NCBI GenBank assembly: GCA_016771945.1
Contig: QZLF01000001.1
Location: 372,001-436,000 of the forward strand
Direction of reading: 5' to 3'
Source of the DNA: Candidatus Leucobacter sulfamidivorax
GTDB taxonomy: Bacteria > Actinomycetota > Actinomycetes > Actinomycetales > Microbacteriaceae
DNA: 64,000 nt
The notes under the pieces are model-generated. The model ran no database searches. It had not been told where the DNA came from and was given only the letters and a program-made list of their open reading frames with translations. The position numbers and the translations under genes are program-made. Position 1 is the stretch's first letter. Each line of letters opens with the position of its first letter. Shown here in pieces: positions 16,936 to 26,169 of the stretch.

Positions 16936-17403
16936 TCAGCGGGTCGGCGTCGCCACGCCCCGCAGCACGCCCTGATCCACCCCGTGCGCGAGCATCGCGA
17001 GCAGCGAATGGCGCAGCGCCTCGCTCTCCGGCCCGCGCAGGCCCTCGGTCAGCAGCTCCTCGACGCGGTCCACCCGGGGCCGCAGCTCGGCGACGGTCGA
17101 CCGGCCCCGCTCGGTGAGGGTGAGCACCTTGCGGCGGCGATCCTCGGTGCTCTGCTCCCGGGCCACGAGGCCGTTGCGGGTCATGCGCTCGACGAGGTCG
17201 GCGATGGTCGAGCGGTCGAGGTCGAGCTCGGCCCCCAGATCCACTTGCCCGATGCCCGGCCTGCGCTCGAGCACCGAGAGCGCGGCGAACTGCACGCTGG
17301 AGACCTCGAGGGAGACCTCTCGGTTCCACAGCGCCAGGTGCAGCTGCTGGGCGCGGCGCAGCAGGTGGCCGGTGTGGTAGCGGGTGGAGCTGTCGGTGTT
17401 CAT
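16936..17403 (-). CDS. MarR family transcriptional regulator
   Basis: The protein is 155 aa with a MarR winged helix: QVDLGAELDLDRSTIADLVERM as recognition region and the wing STEDRRRKVLTLTERG. It lies 12 bp downstream of the FAD hydroxylase gene on the same strand, so both probably form one transcript from the promoter near 19400-19427, with the regulator controlling its own operon in response to a phenolic ligand. Its stop is convergent with the ctaG/copD stop only six bases away. Confidence 0.9.
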   Translation of the reverse strand: MNTDSSTRYHTGHLLRRAQQLHLALWNREVSLEVSSVQFAALSVLERRPGIGQVDLGAELDLDRSTIADLVERMTRNGLVAREQSTEDRRRKVLTLTERGRSTVAELRPRVDRVEELLTEGLRGPESEALRHSLLAMLAHGVDQGVLRGVATPTR

Positions 17404-17415
17404 CTCCTCCCGACT

Positions 17416-19356
17416 TTATCCCGCCCGGGTGAAGATGCCGGCGAAGTAGCCCGCGATCTCGTCCGTGGCGTCGAGCGGCAGCACCTGCGCGACGTACATG
17501 TCGGGGCGCACGATCACGACGGCCCCGCGCTCGCGGTCGACGCCGCGGGTGTCGTAGTAGTCGCCGTCGCGGGTGATCGACGAGAACGCCTTCTCGTAGT
17601 CGACGAGGCCGTAGCGGCCGGTGCGCGGGCGGAGCAGGCTCGGGAGCGAGCCGAGATCGACCTCGCGGTGCGGGCGCTGCACGATGCCGCGCACGTCGAT
17701 GACGCTGTCGACGTCGCCGCCCAGCTTCACGATGGGCGAGTCGGGGGAGGTCTCGAGCCACGCGCAGAGGCCCTCGAAGGCGGTCTCGTCGCGCCCGGCG
17801 AAGAGGTAGGCGCGGAAGCGCCCGTCGGCGCGGTGCACGTGGCCGAGCTCGACGCGCTGGGCGTCGGCGATCCGGGTCACCGGGGCGGAGTGGAAGCGCC
17901 TGCCGATCTCGAGGCCCGCCGCGAGCGCCTGGTGCTCCGCGCCGCCGGTCAGGAGCGACGGCGTGTAGCGCACGCCGAAGCCGGCGGTGTAGCGGCCGGC
18001 CTTCACGAAGTAGGCCTGCAGCTCGTCGGGGTCGACGCCGCCGAGTTCGGGATGATCCGGATCCTTCGGCGTCGCGGCCATCATGGCCGACCATTCGCGG
18101 TCGAAGTCGATGAGGTCCTGGGCGACCGGCTGGCGCTCACCCGAGTAGGTCTCGAGCAGCGAGGCGTCGACCTGGCCGCGCAGCACCGCGATCAGCTTCC
18201 AGCCGAGGTTGAAAGTGTCCTGCATCGACACGTTCATGCCCTGGCCGGCCTTGGCGCTGTGCGTGTGGCAGGCGTCGCCCGCGATGAAGACGCGGGGATC
18301 CGCGCCCGCCCCGTTCGCCCCGTCGACCCCGTCGCGCCCCGCCGTGTCGTCGAAGCCGTCGGTGACCCGCTGCGCGACCTCGTAGATCGACCACCACGCC
18401 GTCTCGCGGACCTCGAGGGTGTAGGGGTGCAGCACGCGGCGGGCGGTCTCCGCGATCTGCTCCTGCGTCAGGCCGCGCACCGCCGCGCGGTTGCTCTCGT
18501 CGACGCTGCCGAGGTCGACGTAGAGGCGCACGAGGTTGCCGCCCTCGCGCGGAATCAGCAGGATGCTGCCCTCGTCGGCCGACTGGATGGCGGCCTTGAG
18601 GCGGATGTCGGGGAAGTCGGTGACCGGCAGGATGTCCATGACGCCCCAGGCGTGGCCGGCGGCGTCGCCGTGCAGGCTGCGGCCGATGGCGGCGCGCACG
18701 CGGCTGCGGGCGCCGTCGGTGCCGACGAGGTACTTGGCGCGGATCGTCACGGTCTCGGGCTCGGCGCCGTCCGCCGCGCCCCCCTCGGCCTGGCCGCCGA
18801 CCCGTGCGAAGGTCGCGGCCACCGGGTACTCGGCGTCGCGGTCGACCTCGAGGGAGACGAACTCGAGGCCGTAGTCGGGCTGCAGCCGGGTGGGGCTGTG
18901 CTCGGCGAAGTCGAGCAGATAGTCCTGGATGCGGGCCTGGTTGACGATGACGTGCGGGAACTCGCTGAGCCCGTCCTCCACGTCCTGCACCCGGCCGGTG
19001 CGCACAATGGCGCCGCGGTCGTCCTCGCCCGGCCGCCAGAACGAGACCTCGTTCACCCAGTAGGCCTCGTCGATGAGCTTGCCTGCGAGGCCGAAGGCCT
19101 CGAAGGTCTCGACGGTGCGGCAGGCGATGCCGTCGGCCTGGCCGAGCTGCAGCCGGCCCTCGCGGCGCTCGACGATGCGGGTGGTGATCTCGGGGAACTG
19201 CGAGAGCTGCGCCGCGAGCATGACGCCCGCGGGGCCCGAGCCGACGATGAGCACGTCGACCTCGTCGGGCTGCGGCCGGCCGAGCGCCCTGCCGGGCGCC
19301 GCGGGATGGATCGTCGGATCGCCGGGGCGGAAGCCGTCGCGGTAGTACTGCTGCAC
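17416..19356 (-). CDS. FAD-dependent aromatic hydroxylase (phenol 2-monooxygenase / 3-hydroxybenzoate 4-monooxygenase type)
   Basis: A GTG start at 19356 (preceded by AAGGAGTT) gives 646 aa, the length typical of this group. Group A flavoprotein motifs are present: VLIVGSGPAGVMLAAQL (FAD ADP-binding), VGTDGARSRVRAAIG (DG motif) and VFIAGDACHTHSAKAGQGMN (GD motif). A C-terminal thioredoxin-like Phe_hydrox_dim domain (residues ~470-640) matches phenol hydroxylases rather than simple PHBH. It uses NAD(P)H and O2 to hydroxylate a phenolic ring. The adjacent MarR regulator fits an aromatic inducer. The exact phenol cannot be told. Confidence 0.88.
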   Translation of the reverse strand: MQQYYRDGFRPGDPTIHPAAPGRALGRPQPDEVDVLIVGSGPAGVMLAAQLSQFPEITTRIVERREGRLQLGQADGIACRTVETFEAFGLAGKLIDEAYWVNEVSFWRPGEDDRGAIVRTGRVQDVEDGLSEFPHVIVNQARIQDYLLDFAEHSPTRLQPDYGLEFVSLEVDRDAEYPVAATFARVGGQAEGGAADGAEPETVTIRAKYLVGTDGARSRVRAAIGRSLHGDAAGHAWGVMDILPVTDFPDIRLKAAIQSADEGSILLIPREGGNLVRLYVDLGSVDESNRAAVRGLTQEQIAETARRVLHPYTLEVRETAWWSIYEVAQRVTDGFDDTAGRDGVDGANGAGADPRVFIAGDACHTHSAKAGQGMNVSMQDTFNLGWKLIAVLRGQVDASLLETYSGERQPVAQDLIDFDREWSAMMAATPKDPDHPELGGVDPDELQAYFVKAGRYTAGFGVRYTPSLLTGGAEHQALAAGLEIGRRFHSAPVTRIADAQRVELGHVHRADGRFRAYLFAGRDETAFEGLCAWLETSPDSPIVKLGGDVDSVIDVRGIVQRPHREVDLGSLPSLLRPRTGRYGLVDYEKAFSSITRDGDYYDTRGVDRERGAVVIVRPDMYVAQVLPLDATDEIAGYFAGIFTRAG

Positions 19357-19399
19357 TGGGAACTCCTTCGGTCGCCGGTCTCGAGGCCGGTGCATCGAG

Positions 19400-19427
19400 C
19401 ATATAGTCAGTACCCCAACGATTGCAA
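19400..19427 (-). promoter_or_regulatory. Promoter of FAD hydroxylase-MarR operon
   Basis: Reading leftwards, TTGCAA (19427-19422) and TATATG (19405-19400) are 16 bp apart, close to the sigma-70 consensus, and lie 44-71 bp upstream of the GTG at 19356. This is the most A/T-rich patch in the 229-bp divergent gap shared with the LLM gene at 19586. Confidence 0.6.
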
Positions 19428-19585
19428 GAGGGTATTTCTCCAGCAGAAACTTGGCGCGCCCGTGTTCAGCCGGGCTGCACCGCCGCCCTATCCTGGCGGC
19501 CCGTGCTCGACTGCCAGGGCTCCGGCGAACGATCGCCGCCGGCCCGTCGAGTCGCGGCGATCCGCCTTCGAAGGAGAACGCTGAG

Positions 19586-20680
19586 ATGACGAACCGGATG
19601 CTCGCCAAGGACAGGTTCCTGCTGGGAACCTTCACCTCGAACTGCTCGAGCGGCATGACCATCACCAAGGTGCCTGAGCGCTGGGATGCCTCCTGGGAGA
19701 AGAACCTGCGACTCGCGAAGATGCTCGACGAGGCGGACATCGACTTCATGCTCCCGGTGGCGCGCTGGGTGGGCAACGGCGGTGAGACGAACTTCCACGG
19801 CAGCGTGCTCGAGACGATGACCTGGGCCGCGGGCCTGCTCGCGAGCACCTCGCGCCTGAACGTCTTCGCCACCGTGCACACCGCGATGTTCCACCCCATC
19901 GTCGCGGCGAAGCAGCTCGCGACCATCAGCCACATCAGCGGCGGCCGCGTCGGGCTCAACATCGTGGCCGGGTGGAACAAGCCCGAGTACGAGGCCTTCG
20001 GCCTCGAGCTGCCCGAGGACCACGAGACCCGCTACGCCTACGCGCAGGAGTGGTTCGACATCATCCGCAAGCTCTGGGAGAGCGACGAGCGCTTCGACTG
20101 GGCCGGCGAGTACTTCCAGCTCAAGAACGTGCACAGCGACCCGCATCCGGTCGAGCGTCTGCCGATCCTGAACGCCGCGGGCTCGGCCACCGGCCGCGAG
20201 TTCGCAGTCAGGAACGCGGACTTCCTGTTCACGAGCGCGCTCGACCTCGCCCGCTCGAAGGACGAGAACGCCGAACTGCGGGCGCAGGGCGCGGCCGTGG
20301 GCCGCGAGGTCGACGTGCTCACCTTCTCGCACGTGATCTGCCGCCCGACCGAGCAGGAGGCGCGCGACTACCTGCAGTACACGGCGCGCGACAACGTCGA
20401 TCGCGAAGCGCTCGACAACACCGTGCGGCTGCAGATCGCCCACGCCGAGTCGTTCCCGCACGACCTGCTCGAGCAGCTGAAGGACAGCTTCGCGATCGGG
20501 CACGGCGGCTTCCAGCTCGTCGGCACGCCCGAGCAGGTCGCCGACGGGATCCAGGCGCTGCACGAGGCCGGCTTCAGCGGCACGACGCTGTCGTTCGTCG
20601 ACTACGTCGAGGAGTTCCCCTACTTCCGCGACAACGTGCTGCCGCTTCTCGAGGAGCGGGGGATCCGCGCGAACGGCTGA
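19586..20680 (+). CDS. RutA-like LLM-family flavin-dependent monooxygenase
   Basis: The start follows GAAGGAGA; the protein is 364 aa. It is a TIM-barrel luciferase-like monooxygenase close to RutA: GTFTSNCSSGMTITKVPERW, ARWVGNGGETNFHGSVLETM and LNIVAGWNKPEYEAFGLELP match the RutA pattern closely. RutA opens uracil with FMNH2 and O2. None of rutB-rutF is here, so a related amide or heterocycle is more likely than uracil. FMNH2 must come from a reductase outside the window. It is divergent from the FAD hydroxylase and ends 59 bp before the convergent dcd gene. Confidence 0.85.
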   Translation: MTNRMLAKDRFLLGTFTSNCSSGMTITKVPERWDASWEKNLRLAKMLDEADIDFMLPVARWVGNGGETNFHGSVLETMTWAAGLLASTSRLNVFATVHTAMFHPIVAAKQLATISHISGGRVGLNIVAGWNKPEYEAFGLELPEDHETRYAYAQEWFDIIRKLWESDERFDWAGEYFQLKNVHSDPHPVERLPILNAAGSATGREFAVRNADFLFTSALDLARSKDENAELRAQGAAVGREVDVLTFSHVICRPTEQEARDYLQYTARDNVDREALDNTVRLQIAHAESFPHDLLEQLKDSFAIGHGGFQLVGTPEQVADGIQALHEAGFSGTTLSFVDYVEEFPYFRDNVLPLLEERGIRANG

Positions 20681-20739
20681 GGGCTGCGGCTCGGCCCGGC
20701 TCGGTTCCGCGTTCCGGATCCGCGTCGGGCCTTTCCGTC

Positions 20740-21345
20740 TCAGCTGCCGAGCGCGCCCTCGTCGGTGACGGTGACGTCGGCCTTGTGGAAGTTGAGGTGC
20801 GAGCGCGAGGCCGTCGGGCCCCGCTGCCCCAGGTAGCGCGAGTACGTGGCGCCCGCCCCGTAGGGCCGCTCGGCGGGGGAGGAGAGCCGGAAGAAGCACA
20901 GCTGCCCGATCTTCATGCCCGGCCAGAGGCGGATCGGCAGGGTGGCCACGTTCGAGAGCTCGAGCGTGACGTGCCCCTCGAAGCCGGGATCGATGAAGCC
21001 CGCGGTCGAATGGGTGAGGAGGCCGAGGCGGCCGAGCGAGCTCTTGCCCTCGAGGCGCGCGGCGATGTCGTCGGGCAGGCCCACCTGCTCGTAGGTGGAT
21101 CCCAGCACGAACTCCCCGGGGTGCAGGATGAAGCCCTCGGCGGGGTCGACCTCGATGAGGCGGGTGAGCTCGGGCTGCTCCTCGGAGGGATCGATCACCG
21201 CGTACTTGTGGTTGTCGAAGAGCCGGAAGTAGCGGTCGAGGCGCACGTCGACGCTGGACGGCTGCACCATGCCGGGCTCGCTCGGCGAGAGGCGGATGCG
21301 GCCCGACTCGAGCTCGGCGTTGATGTCGCGGTCTGAGAGCAGCAC
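20740..21345 (-). CDS. dcd: dCTP deaminase
   Basis: The protein is 201 aa, with the trimeric dUTPase/dCTP deaminase fold. [19 protein letters not shown] at the N-terminus, [20 protein letters not shown] and [12 protein letters not shown] are near-invariant in the family. It makes dUTP (or directly dUMP in the bifunctional actinobacterial form) from dCTP. It is a core nucleotide-metabolism gene and not part of the surrounding catabolic cassettes; it marks chromosomal backbone. Confidence 0.95.
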   Translation of the reverse strand: MLLSDRDINAELESGRIRLSPSEPGMVQPSSVDVRLDRYFRLFDNHKYAVIDPSEEQPELTRLIEVDPAEGFILHPGEFVLGSTYEQVGLPDDIAARLEGKSSLGRLGLLTHSTAGFIDPGFEGHVTLELSNVATLPIRLWPGMKIGQLCFFRLSSPAERPYGAGATYSRYLGQRGPTASRSHLNFHKADVTVTDEGALGS

Positions 21346-21377
21346 CGCTCCAGTTTAGGGCCAGTTCGAGGGCTCGG

Positions 21378-22301
21378 TCACGACCGCGCGAGCAGGCTGG
21401 CGAGGAGCTGGTCGAGGGCCGGGGGCGGCTGCTCGGCGATGGGCTCGAGGAGCAGCTCGCGCACGGCTCGTTCCGCATGGCGCGTGAGGCGGAAGATGTC
21501 GCGCCCCGCGGCCGTCATCGCGATCACCTGCTGCCGCCGATCCGTGGGGTGCCCGCGCACCTCGATCAGTCCGTTGCGCCGGAGCCGGGCCAGGAGCTCG
21601 GTCACCGTGCCCTTGTTGAGTGCGACGCGCGCGGTGAGGGTGTTCTGATTGACCTCCTCCTCGGCGATCGCCGAGAGCGTCGTGTACTGCACCGGCGTCA
21701 CGAAGGTGCCGACCTGGTCGCGCCAGATCGAGGTGTGCAGCTGGTTGCAGACGCGGAGCAGGCGCCCGAAGGCCCGAGAGGTCTCGGCCACCGAGAACAC
21801 GTCGGCCGTCGCGACCTCCCCGACCGTGCGCGTGCCCGGATCGATCGCGCGGGAGTAGGCCACTCGGCTGAGCCGGTCGATCAGCGCATCGCGATCGTCG
21901 CTCGAGAGCCGGGCCAGCAGCGCGTCGTCGGCTCGTCGCAGACGCGCCGAGTCGGATCGCACCATCTCGAGGGAGGTGTCGGTCACGTAGAGGAGCTTGC
22001 GCCGTCCGTCCACCGGATCCGCCTCCACCCGGAGCAGGCCGCGACTCGCGAGCCTGCGCACGACTCCGCTCACCGTGGCCTGGTCGATGGACGCCAGCTC
22101 GCCCGCCGTGCGCTGGTCGACGCCCGGCACCCGGCTCACCGCGAGCAGCACCACGAACTGGGGCGGTGTGAGCAGGCTCGGATCCGGCGTGTCCTTGATC
22201 GTCTCGTGGGCGCGCTTCACGGCGCGCAGCAGGTGACCGATGTCCTGCTCCCACGACGAGCCCACGATCTCATCGGGGGCCTCAGGGGCAATCAGGCTCA
22301 T
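21378..22301 (-). CDS. Tandem MarR-MarR fusion transcriptional regulator
   Basis: The ATG at 22301 follows AGGAAGG on the reverse strand; the protein is 307 aa, twice the MarR length. Two complete MarR units follow one another: residues ~10-150 (TAGELASIDQATVSGVVRRL, wing DPVDGRRKLLYVTDTS) and ~165-300 (LTARVALNKGTVTELLARL, wing HPTDRRQQVIAMTAAG). MarR proteins normally dimerise to make two wings, so this chain may act as a covalent dimer. It is divergent from the peptide-type ABC operon and the promoter at 22392-22420 overlaps a palindrome, so it likely represses that operon. Confidence 0.88.
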   Translation of the reverse strand: MSLIAPEAPDEIVGSSWEQDIGHLLRAVKRAHETIKDTPDPSLLTPPQFVVLLAVSRVPGVDQRTAGELASIDQATVSGVVRRLASRGLLRVEADPVDGRRKLLYVTDTSLEMVRSDSARLRRADDALLARLSSDDRDALIDRLSRVAYSRAIDPGTRTVGEVATADVFSVAETSRAFGRLLRVCNQLHTSIWRDQVGTFVTPVQYTTLSAIAEEEVNQNTLTARVALNKGTVTELLARLRRNGLIEVRGHPTDRRQQVIAMTAAGRDIFRLTRHAERAVRELLLEPIAEQPPPALDQLLASLLARS

Positions 22302-22379
22302 CGCGTGGATCCTTCCTGTGTCGAGCCTACATGAGTCGCGAGGCCCCGTATTTCTTCTCTGCAAAAAATTCGTGTACAT

Positions 22380-22395
22380 ACAACTTGAGTGTTGT
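22380..22395. promoter_or_regulatory. Operator palindrome ACAAC-N6-GTTGT
   Basis: ACAAC (22380-22384) and GTTGT (22391-22395) form a perfect inverted repeat overlapping the -35 hexamer of the ABC operon promoter. Wider outer arms GTGTAC (near 22373) and GTACAC (near 22426) flank the whole promoter. The placement fits repression by the tandem MarR protein. Confidence 0.5.
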
Positions 22396-22420
22396 CAGGC
22401 TTATTCCAAGTATGTAATAT
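22392..22420 (+). promoter_or_regulatory. Sigma-70-type promoter of the ABC importer operon
   Basis: TTGTCA (22392-22397) and TAATAT (22415-22420) are spaced by exactly 17 bp in an A/T-rich island. The operon's first large gene begins at 22548, leaving a leader of roughly 120 bases. Confidence 0.7.
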
Positions 22421-22509
22421 GCTTCGTACACAAACGATGTGCAGCACCGCAAAGACGCTAGTCTGGTTCGGCGAGGCGTTGCACCCATGACTCACCGTCG
22501 GAGGCAAGG

Positions 22510-22551
22510 ATGACCGCGATCTGTTCCGCACGCATCGGGAGGGGCTCGTGA
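22510..22551 (+). CDS. Possible 13-residue leader ORF coupled to the first permease gene
   Basis: An ATG at 22510 after GGAGGCAAGG opens a 13-codon frame (MTAICSARIGRGS) whose TGA overlaps the GTG start of the permease gene. It could provide translational coupling. It may also be chance; no conservation evidence is available. Confidence 0.3.
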   Translation: MTAICSARIGRGS

Positions 22552-23507
22552 CGACGCTCTGGTTCGTGCTCCGCCGCCTCGCCCAGGCGGTGGTCGTGGT
22601 CTGGGCCGCGTGGACGTTCTCGTTCATCATCCTGTTCCTCCTGCCCGGCGATCCGGCACTCAACCTCGTCGCGGGCGGCGACATGGGCCAGATCGTCGAC
22701 GAGGACGAGCTCGCCCGCGTGCGCGCCCAGCACGGCCTCGACCAGCCGTTCATCGTCCAGTACGCGACCCGTCTGCTCGCTGCGCTGCGCGGCGACCTCG
22801 GCGTCTCGATGATCACCGGTCGCCCGGTGACCGACATCATCGGGGAGGGGCTGCCGAGCACGCTCATGGTCATCGGCGGTGCGCTGCTGATCGGCTCGAT
22901 CGTCGGTGCGCTGCTCGCCCTCGTCGCCACCTTCGTCCGCACCGGCTGGCTGCGCGGGATCCTCCTCGCGCTCCCGCCGTTTGGCATCTCGCTGCCCACC
23001 TTCTGGGTCGGCCTGATGCTGATCCAGTTCTTCTCGTTCCAGCTGCGCGTGCTCCCGCCCACCGGCAACGCGGGCTTCGCCTCGCTCGTCATGCCCTGGC
23101 TGACGCTCGCCCTGCCCACGGCCGCCACGGTCGGGCAGGTGCTCGCGAAGAGCCTCGCCACGGTGCAGGGGGAGGCCTTCGTCACCACGGCTCGCGCTAT
23201 CGGCATGCGGCGCGCGGTCATCCACTTCCGCGACATCTTCCGCAACGCCGCGATCCCGGCGGTGACGATCGCGGGCGTGGTGGTCGCCAGCCTCCTGGGC
23301 GGCGCGATCGTCATCGAGAACGTCTTCTCGCGCACCGGCATCGGGCGTGCGACCGTGCAGGCCGTGCTGGGGCGCGACATCGCCGTGGTGCAGGGCGTCG
23401 TCGTGTTTGGCGCGGTGCTGTTCGTGCTCGTGAGCCTGGTCGTCGATCTGATCTATCCGCTCATCGATCCCCGACTGCGGTCGACGTTGAAGGGAGGCGC
23501 TCGATGA
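22548..23507 (+). CDS. Peptide-type ABC transporter permease (DppB-like)
   Basis: The GTG start at 22548 (after CGGGAGGGG) gives 319 aa with six membrane helices. It has the DppB/OppB signature: an N-terminal TM followed by FLLPGDPALNLVAGG and the EAA loop with TARAIGMRRAVIHFRDIFRNA. It forms the membrane channel together with the next gene for import of peptides, opines, nickel or similar small solutes. It overlaps the next gene by four bases (ATGA) and opens the long operon 22548-34478. Confidence 0.93.
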   Translation: MTTLWFVLRRLAQAVVVVWAAWTFSFIILFLLPGDPALNLVAGGDMGQIVDEDELARVRAQHGLDQPFIVQYATRLLAALRGDLGVSMITGRPVTDIIGEGLPSTLMVIGGALLIGSIVGALLALVATFVRTGWLRGILLALPPFGISLPTFWVGLMLIQFFSFQLRVLPPTGNAGFASLVMPWLTLALPTAATVGQVLAKSLATVQGEAFVTTARAIGMRRAVIHFRDIFRNAAIPAVTIAGVVVASLLGGAIVIENVFSRTGIGRATVQAVLGRDIAVVQGVVVFGAVLFVLVSLVVDLIYPLIDPRLRSTLKGGAR

Positions 23508-24415
23508 GCCTCGAGACCGGAGCGGCATCGCTCACCGTGACCGAGCAGGGGGTCACCGGCCCCGTCGAGCTGCGGCGCGCGCAGCGGGGCGATCGCTGGA
23601 AGAGCGGCCTTAAGCGGCTGGGACGCAGCCCGGGCTTGATCCTCGCCATCCTCGTGCTGCTCGTCATGGCGATCGCCGCCGTGTTCCCGCAGCTGCTCGC
23701 CGCCGGCGACCCCTACGCCACGAACCCCGCCGGCTCGCTGCTGCCGCCCGGAACCTCGGGGCATCTGCTGGGAACCGACATCGTGGGCCGTGACCTCTAC
23801 ACGCGCGTGGTCTTCGGCGCCCGGGACTCCCTGCTGGCTGCCGCGCTGGCGATGGTGATCTCCCTCGTCGGCGGCTCGCTGCTCGGGCTGCTCGCCGGCT
23901 ACTTCGGCGGCAGGACCGACGCCGTCATCATGCGCGTCGTCGACGTGATGATGGCCTTCCCCGCCCTGCTGCTCGCGATGGCCATCATCACCGCGATCGG
24001 CTTCGGCACGCTCGCGGTCGCGGTCGCGGTCGGCGTCGTGGGGATCGCGGCGATGACCCGATTGATGCGATCCGAGGTGCTCCGGGTGCGTCGTCGCGAG
24101 TACGTCGAGGCCGCCGGCCTGAGCGGGGCCGGCTGGGTGACCATCCTCCTGCGGCACGTGCTGCCGAACGCGTCGGGACCGGCGATCGTGCTCGCGGTGC
24201 TCGACTTCGGCACGGCGATCCTCGCGATCTCGAGCCTCAGCTTCCTGGGCTTCGGCGCACCGCCGCCCTCGCCCGAATGGGGCTCGCTGATCGCGGACGG
24301 CCGCGCCTACCTGACCTCGGCGTGGTGGCTCAGCACCTTCCCGGGGCTCGCGATCGCCGCCGTGGTGCTCGCCTCCAATCACGTCGCCCGCTCCTTCGAC
24401 GGAGGTTCACGATGA
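23504..24415 (+). CDS. Peptide-type ABC transporter permease (DppC-like)
   Basis: The protein is 303 aa. It has a cytosolic N-terminus of ~35 residues, then the DppC pattern: an OppC-type first helix, [36 protein letters not shown] and an EAA loop at [20 protein letters not shown]. It is the second channel subunit of the importer and overlaps genes on both sides by four bases, consistent with coupled translation at equal levels. Confidence 0.93.
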   Translation: MSLETGAASLTVTEQGVTGPVELRRAQRGDRWKSGLKRLGRSPGLILAILVLLVMAIAAVFPQLLAAGDPYATNPAGSLLPPGTSGHLLGTDIVGRDLYTRVVFGARDSLLAAALAMVISLVGGSLLGLLAGYFGGRTDAVIMRVVDVMMAFPALLLAMAIITAIGFGTLAVAVAVGVVGIAAMTRLMRSEVLRVRRREYVEAAGLSGAGWVTILLRHVLPNASGPAIVLAVLDFGTAILAISSLSFLGFGAPPPSPEWGSLIADGRAYLTSAWWLSTFPGLAIAAVVLASNHVARSFDGGSR

Positions 24416-26112
24416 CGCCCCAGACGACCCGGCTCCCGGAGGCCGGCCGTGCCGATGCGCGCGACGAGCTGCTCCGGGTGGAGGGGCTCGACATCGACTA
24501 CCGCACCGGCGGGGGCCTGCTGCCGGCGGTCCGCGACGCGTCATTCGCGGTCGCGCCCGGCGAGATCGTCGCCATCGTGGGAGAGTCCGGATCGGGCAAG
24601 AGCACGCTGGCCCACGCCATCATCGACCTGCTGCCGGCCAACGGCGCGGTGACCGGCGGCAGCATCGTGCTCGACGGGGAGAACCTCGTCGGCCGCTCCG
24701 ACGCTGAGATGCGCAGGCTGCGCGGTGCCCGCATCGGGCTCGTGCCGCAGGATCCCATGAGCTCCCTCAACCCCCTGCGCCGCATCGGCGAGCAGGTGGC
24801 CGATGCGATGGTGGTGCACGGGGTCTGCTCCCGGGGCGAGGCGCGCGAGCGCGCGGTGGCGCTGCTCGACGAGGCCGGCCTGAGCCTCCCCGCCACCCGC
24901 GCTCGCCAGTACCCGCACGAACTCTCCGGCGGCATGCGCCAGCGCGTGCTCATCGCCATGGCGCTGGCATGCCGGCCCTCGCTGCTCATCGCCGACGAGC
25001 CGACGAGCGCGCTCGACGTGACCGTGCAGAAGCGGATCCTCGACTCCATCACCGCGATCTCGCGGGAATCCGGCACCGCGGTGCTGCTGATCACCCACGA
25101 CCTCGGGGTCGCGGCGGATCGCGCCGACCGGATCGTGGTGATGGCCAAGGGCGCCATCGTCGAGTCGGGACCGACCTCCGAGACGCTGACGGCGCCGCGC
25201 GAGGAGTACACCAAGCGGCTGCTGGCCGCGGCCCCGGGCTTCCACGCGACCGTCCGCGCGGCCGAGGAAGCCGAACCCGAGCAGGCCCGCGAGGTGCTGC
25301 TCGAGGTGAGCGGGCTCGTCAAGGAGTTCCGGGTGCGCGACGAGCTCGGGCGCCCCTCGCTGCTACGCGCAGTGGACGGTGTCGACTTCACGATCTCCCG
25401 GGGCCGCACGCTCGGCATCGTCGGCGAGTCCGGCTCGGGCAAGTCGACGACGGCGCGGCTCGCGATGGGCCTCGAGACGCCCACGAGCGGCACGATCCGC
25501 TTCGCGGGCGACGACGTCACCGCGGCGCGCGGGCGCCGTCGCCGCGAGATCCGCCGGCGGATGCAGTTCGTCTACCAGAGCCCCTTCGGCTCGCTCGACC
25601 CCCGGTTCACCGTGGCCGACACCATCGCGGAGCCGCTGCGCCACTACCAGCGCGCGGATCGCCGCGACCGCGCGGCGCGGGTCGATGAACTGCTCGAGCT
25701 CGTCGCGCTGCCGACCGCCTACGCCTCCCGCAGGCCGGGCGAGCTGTCGGGCGGGCAGCGGCAGCGCGTCGCGATCGCTCGGGCGCTCGCGATCAACCCC
25801 GAGCTCGTCGTCTGCGACGAGCCGGTGTCGGCATTGGACGTGTCCGTACAGGCCCAGATCCTCGACCTGCTCGACGAGCTCCAGCGCGAGCTCGACCTGA
25901 GCTACCTCTTCATCTCGCACGACCTCGCCGTCGTGCGGCAGCTCTCGCACGAGGTGCTCGTGATGAGGAACGGCGAGACGGTCGAGTACGGGGATGCGGA
26001 GCTGGTCTTCGCGTCCCCGCAGGACCCCTACACCGTCGCGCTCATCGACGCGATCCCGGGCCGCGAGGCCGCGCGGCGGCTGGGCGACGCCCCCTCCGAT
26101 CCCTCTCCGTGA
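24412..26112 (+). CDS. Fused double ATPase of peptide-type ABC importer (DppD-DppF)
   Basis: The protein is 566 aa with two complete nucleotide-binding domains in one chain. NBD1 has [17 protein letters not shown] and [14 protein letters not shown]2 repeats GESGSGKST, then LSGGQRQR and [11 protein letters not shown]. Each carries the oligopeptide-specific C-terminal segment. It drives the DppB/DppC channel. Fused ATPases of this kind are common in actinobacteria. All catalytic motifs are intact in both halves. Confidence 0.93.
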   Translation: MTPQTTRLPEAGRADARDELLRVEGLDIDYRTGGGLLPAVRDASFAVAPGEIVAIVGESGSGKSTLAHAIIDLLPANGAVTGGSIVLDGENLVGRSDAEMRRLRGARIGLVPQDPMSSLNPLRRIGEQVADAMVVHGVCSRGEARERAVALLDEAGLSLPATRARQYPHELSGGMRQRVLIAMALACRPSLLIADEPTSALDVTVQKRILDSITAISRESGTAVLLITHDLGVAADRADRIVVMAKGAIVESGPTSETLTAPREEYTKRLLAAAPGFHATVRAAEEAEPEQAREVLLEVSGLVKEFRVRDELGRPSLLRAVDGVDFTISRGRTLGIVGESGSGKSTTARLAMGLETPTSGTIRFAGDDVTAARGRRRREIRRRMQFVYQSPFGSLDPRFTVADTIAEPLRHYQRADRRDRAARVDELLELVALPTAYASRRPGELSGGQRQRVAIARALAINPELVVCDEPVSALDVSVQAQILDLLDELQRELDLSYLFISHDLAVVRQLSHEVLVMRNGETVEYGDAELVFASPQDPYTVALIDAIPGREAARRLGDAPSDPSP

Positions 26113-26169
26113 CACCGCCCCACCCCACTCCATCCGATCCCGAGAGAAACAGAGAAACCGAGGAACCCC

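Noticed and set aside
19586-20680. Complete Rut pyrimidine degradation pathway
   Set aside because: Only a RutA-like enzyme is present; no rutB to rutG gene lies next to it.
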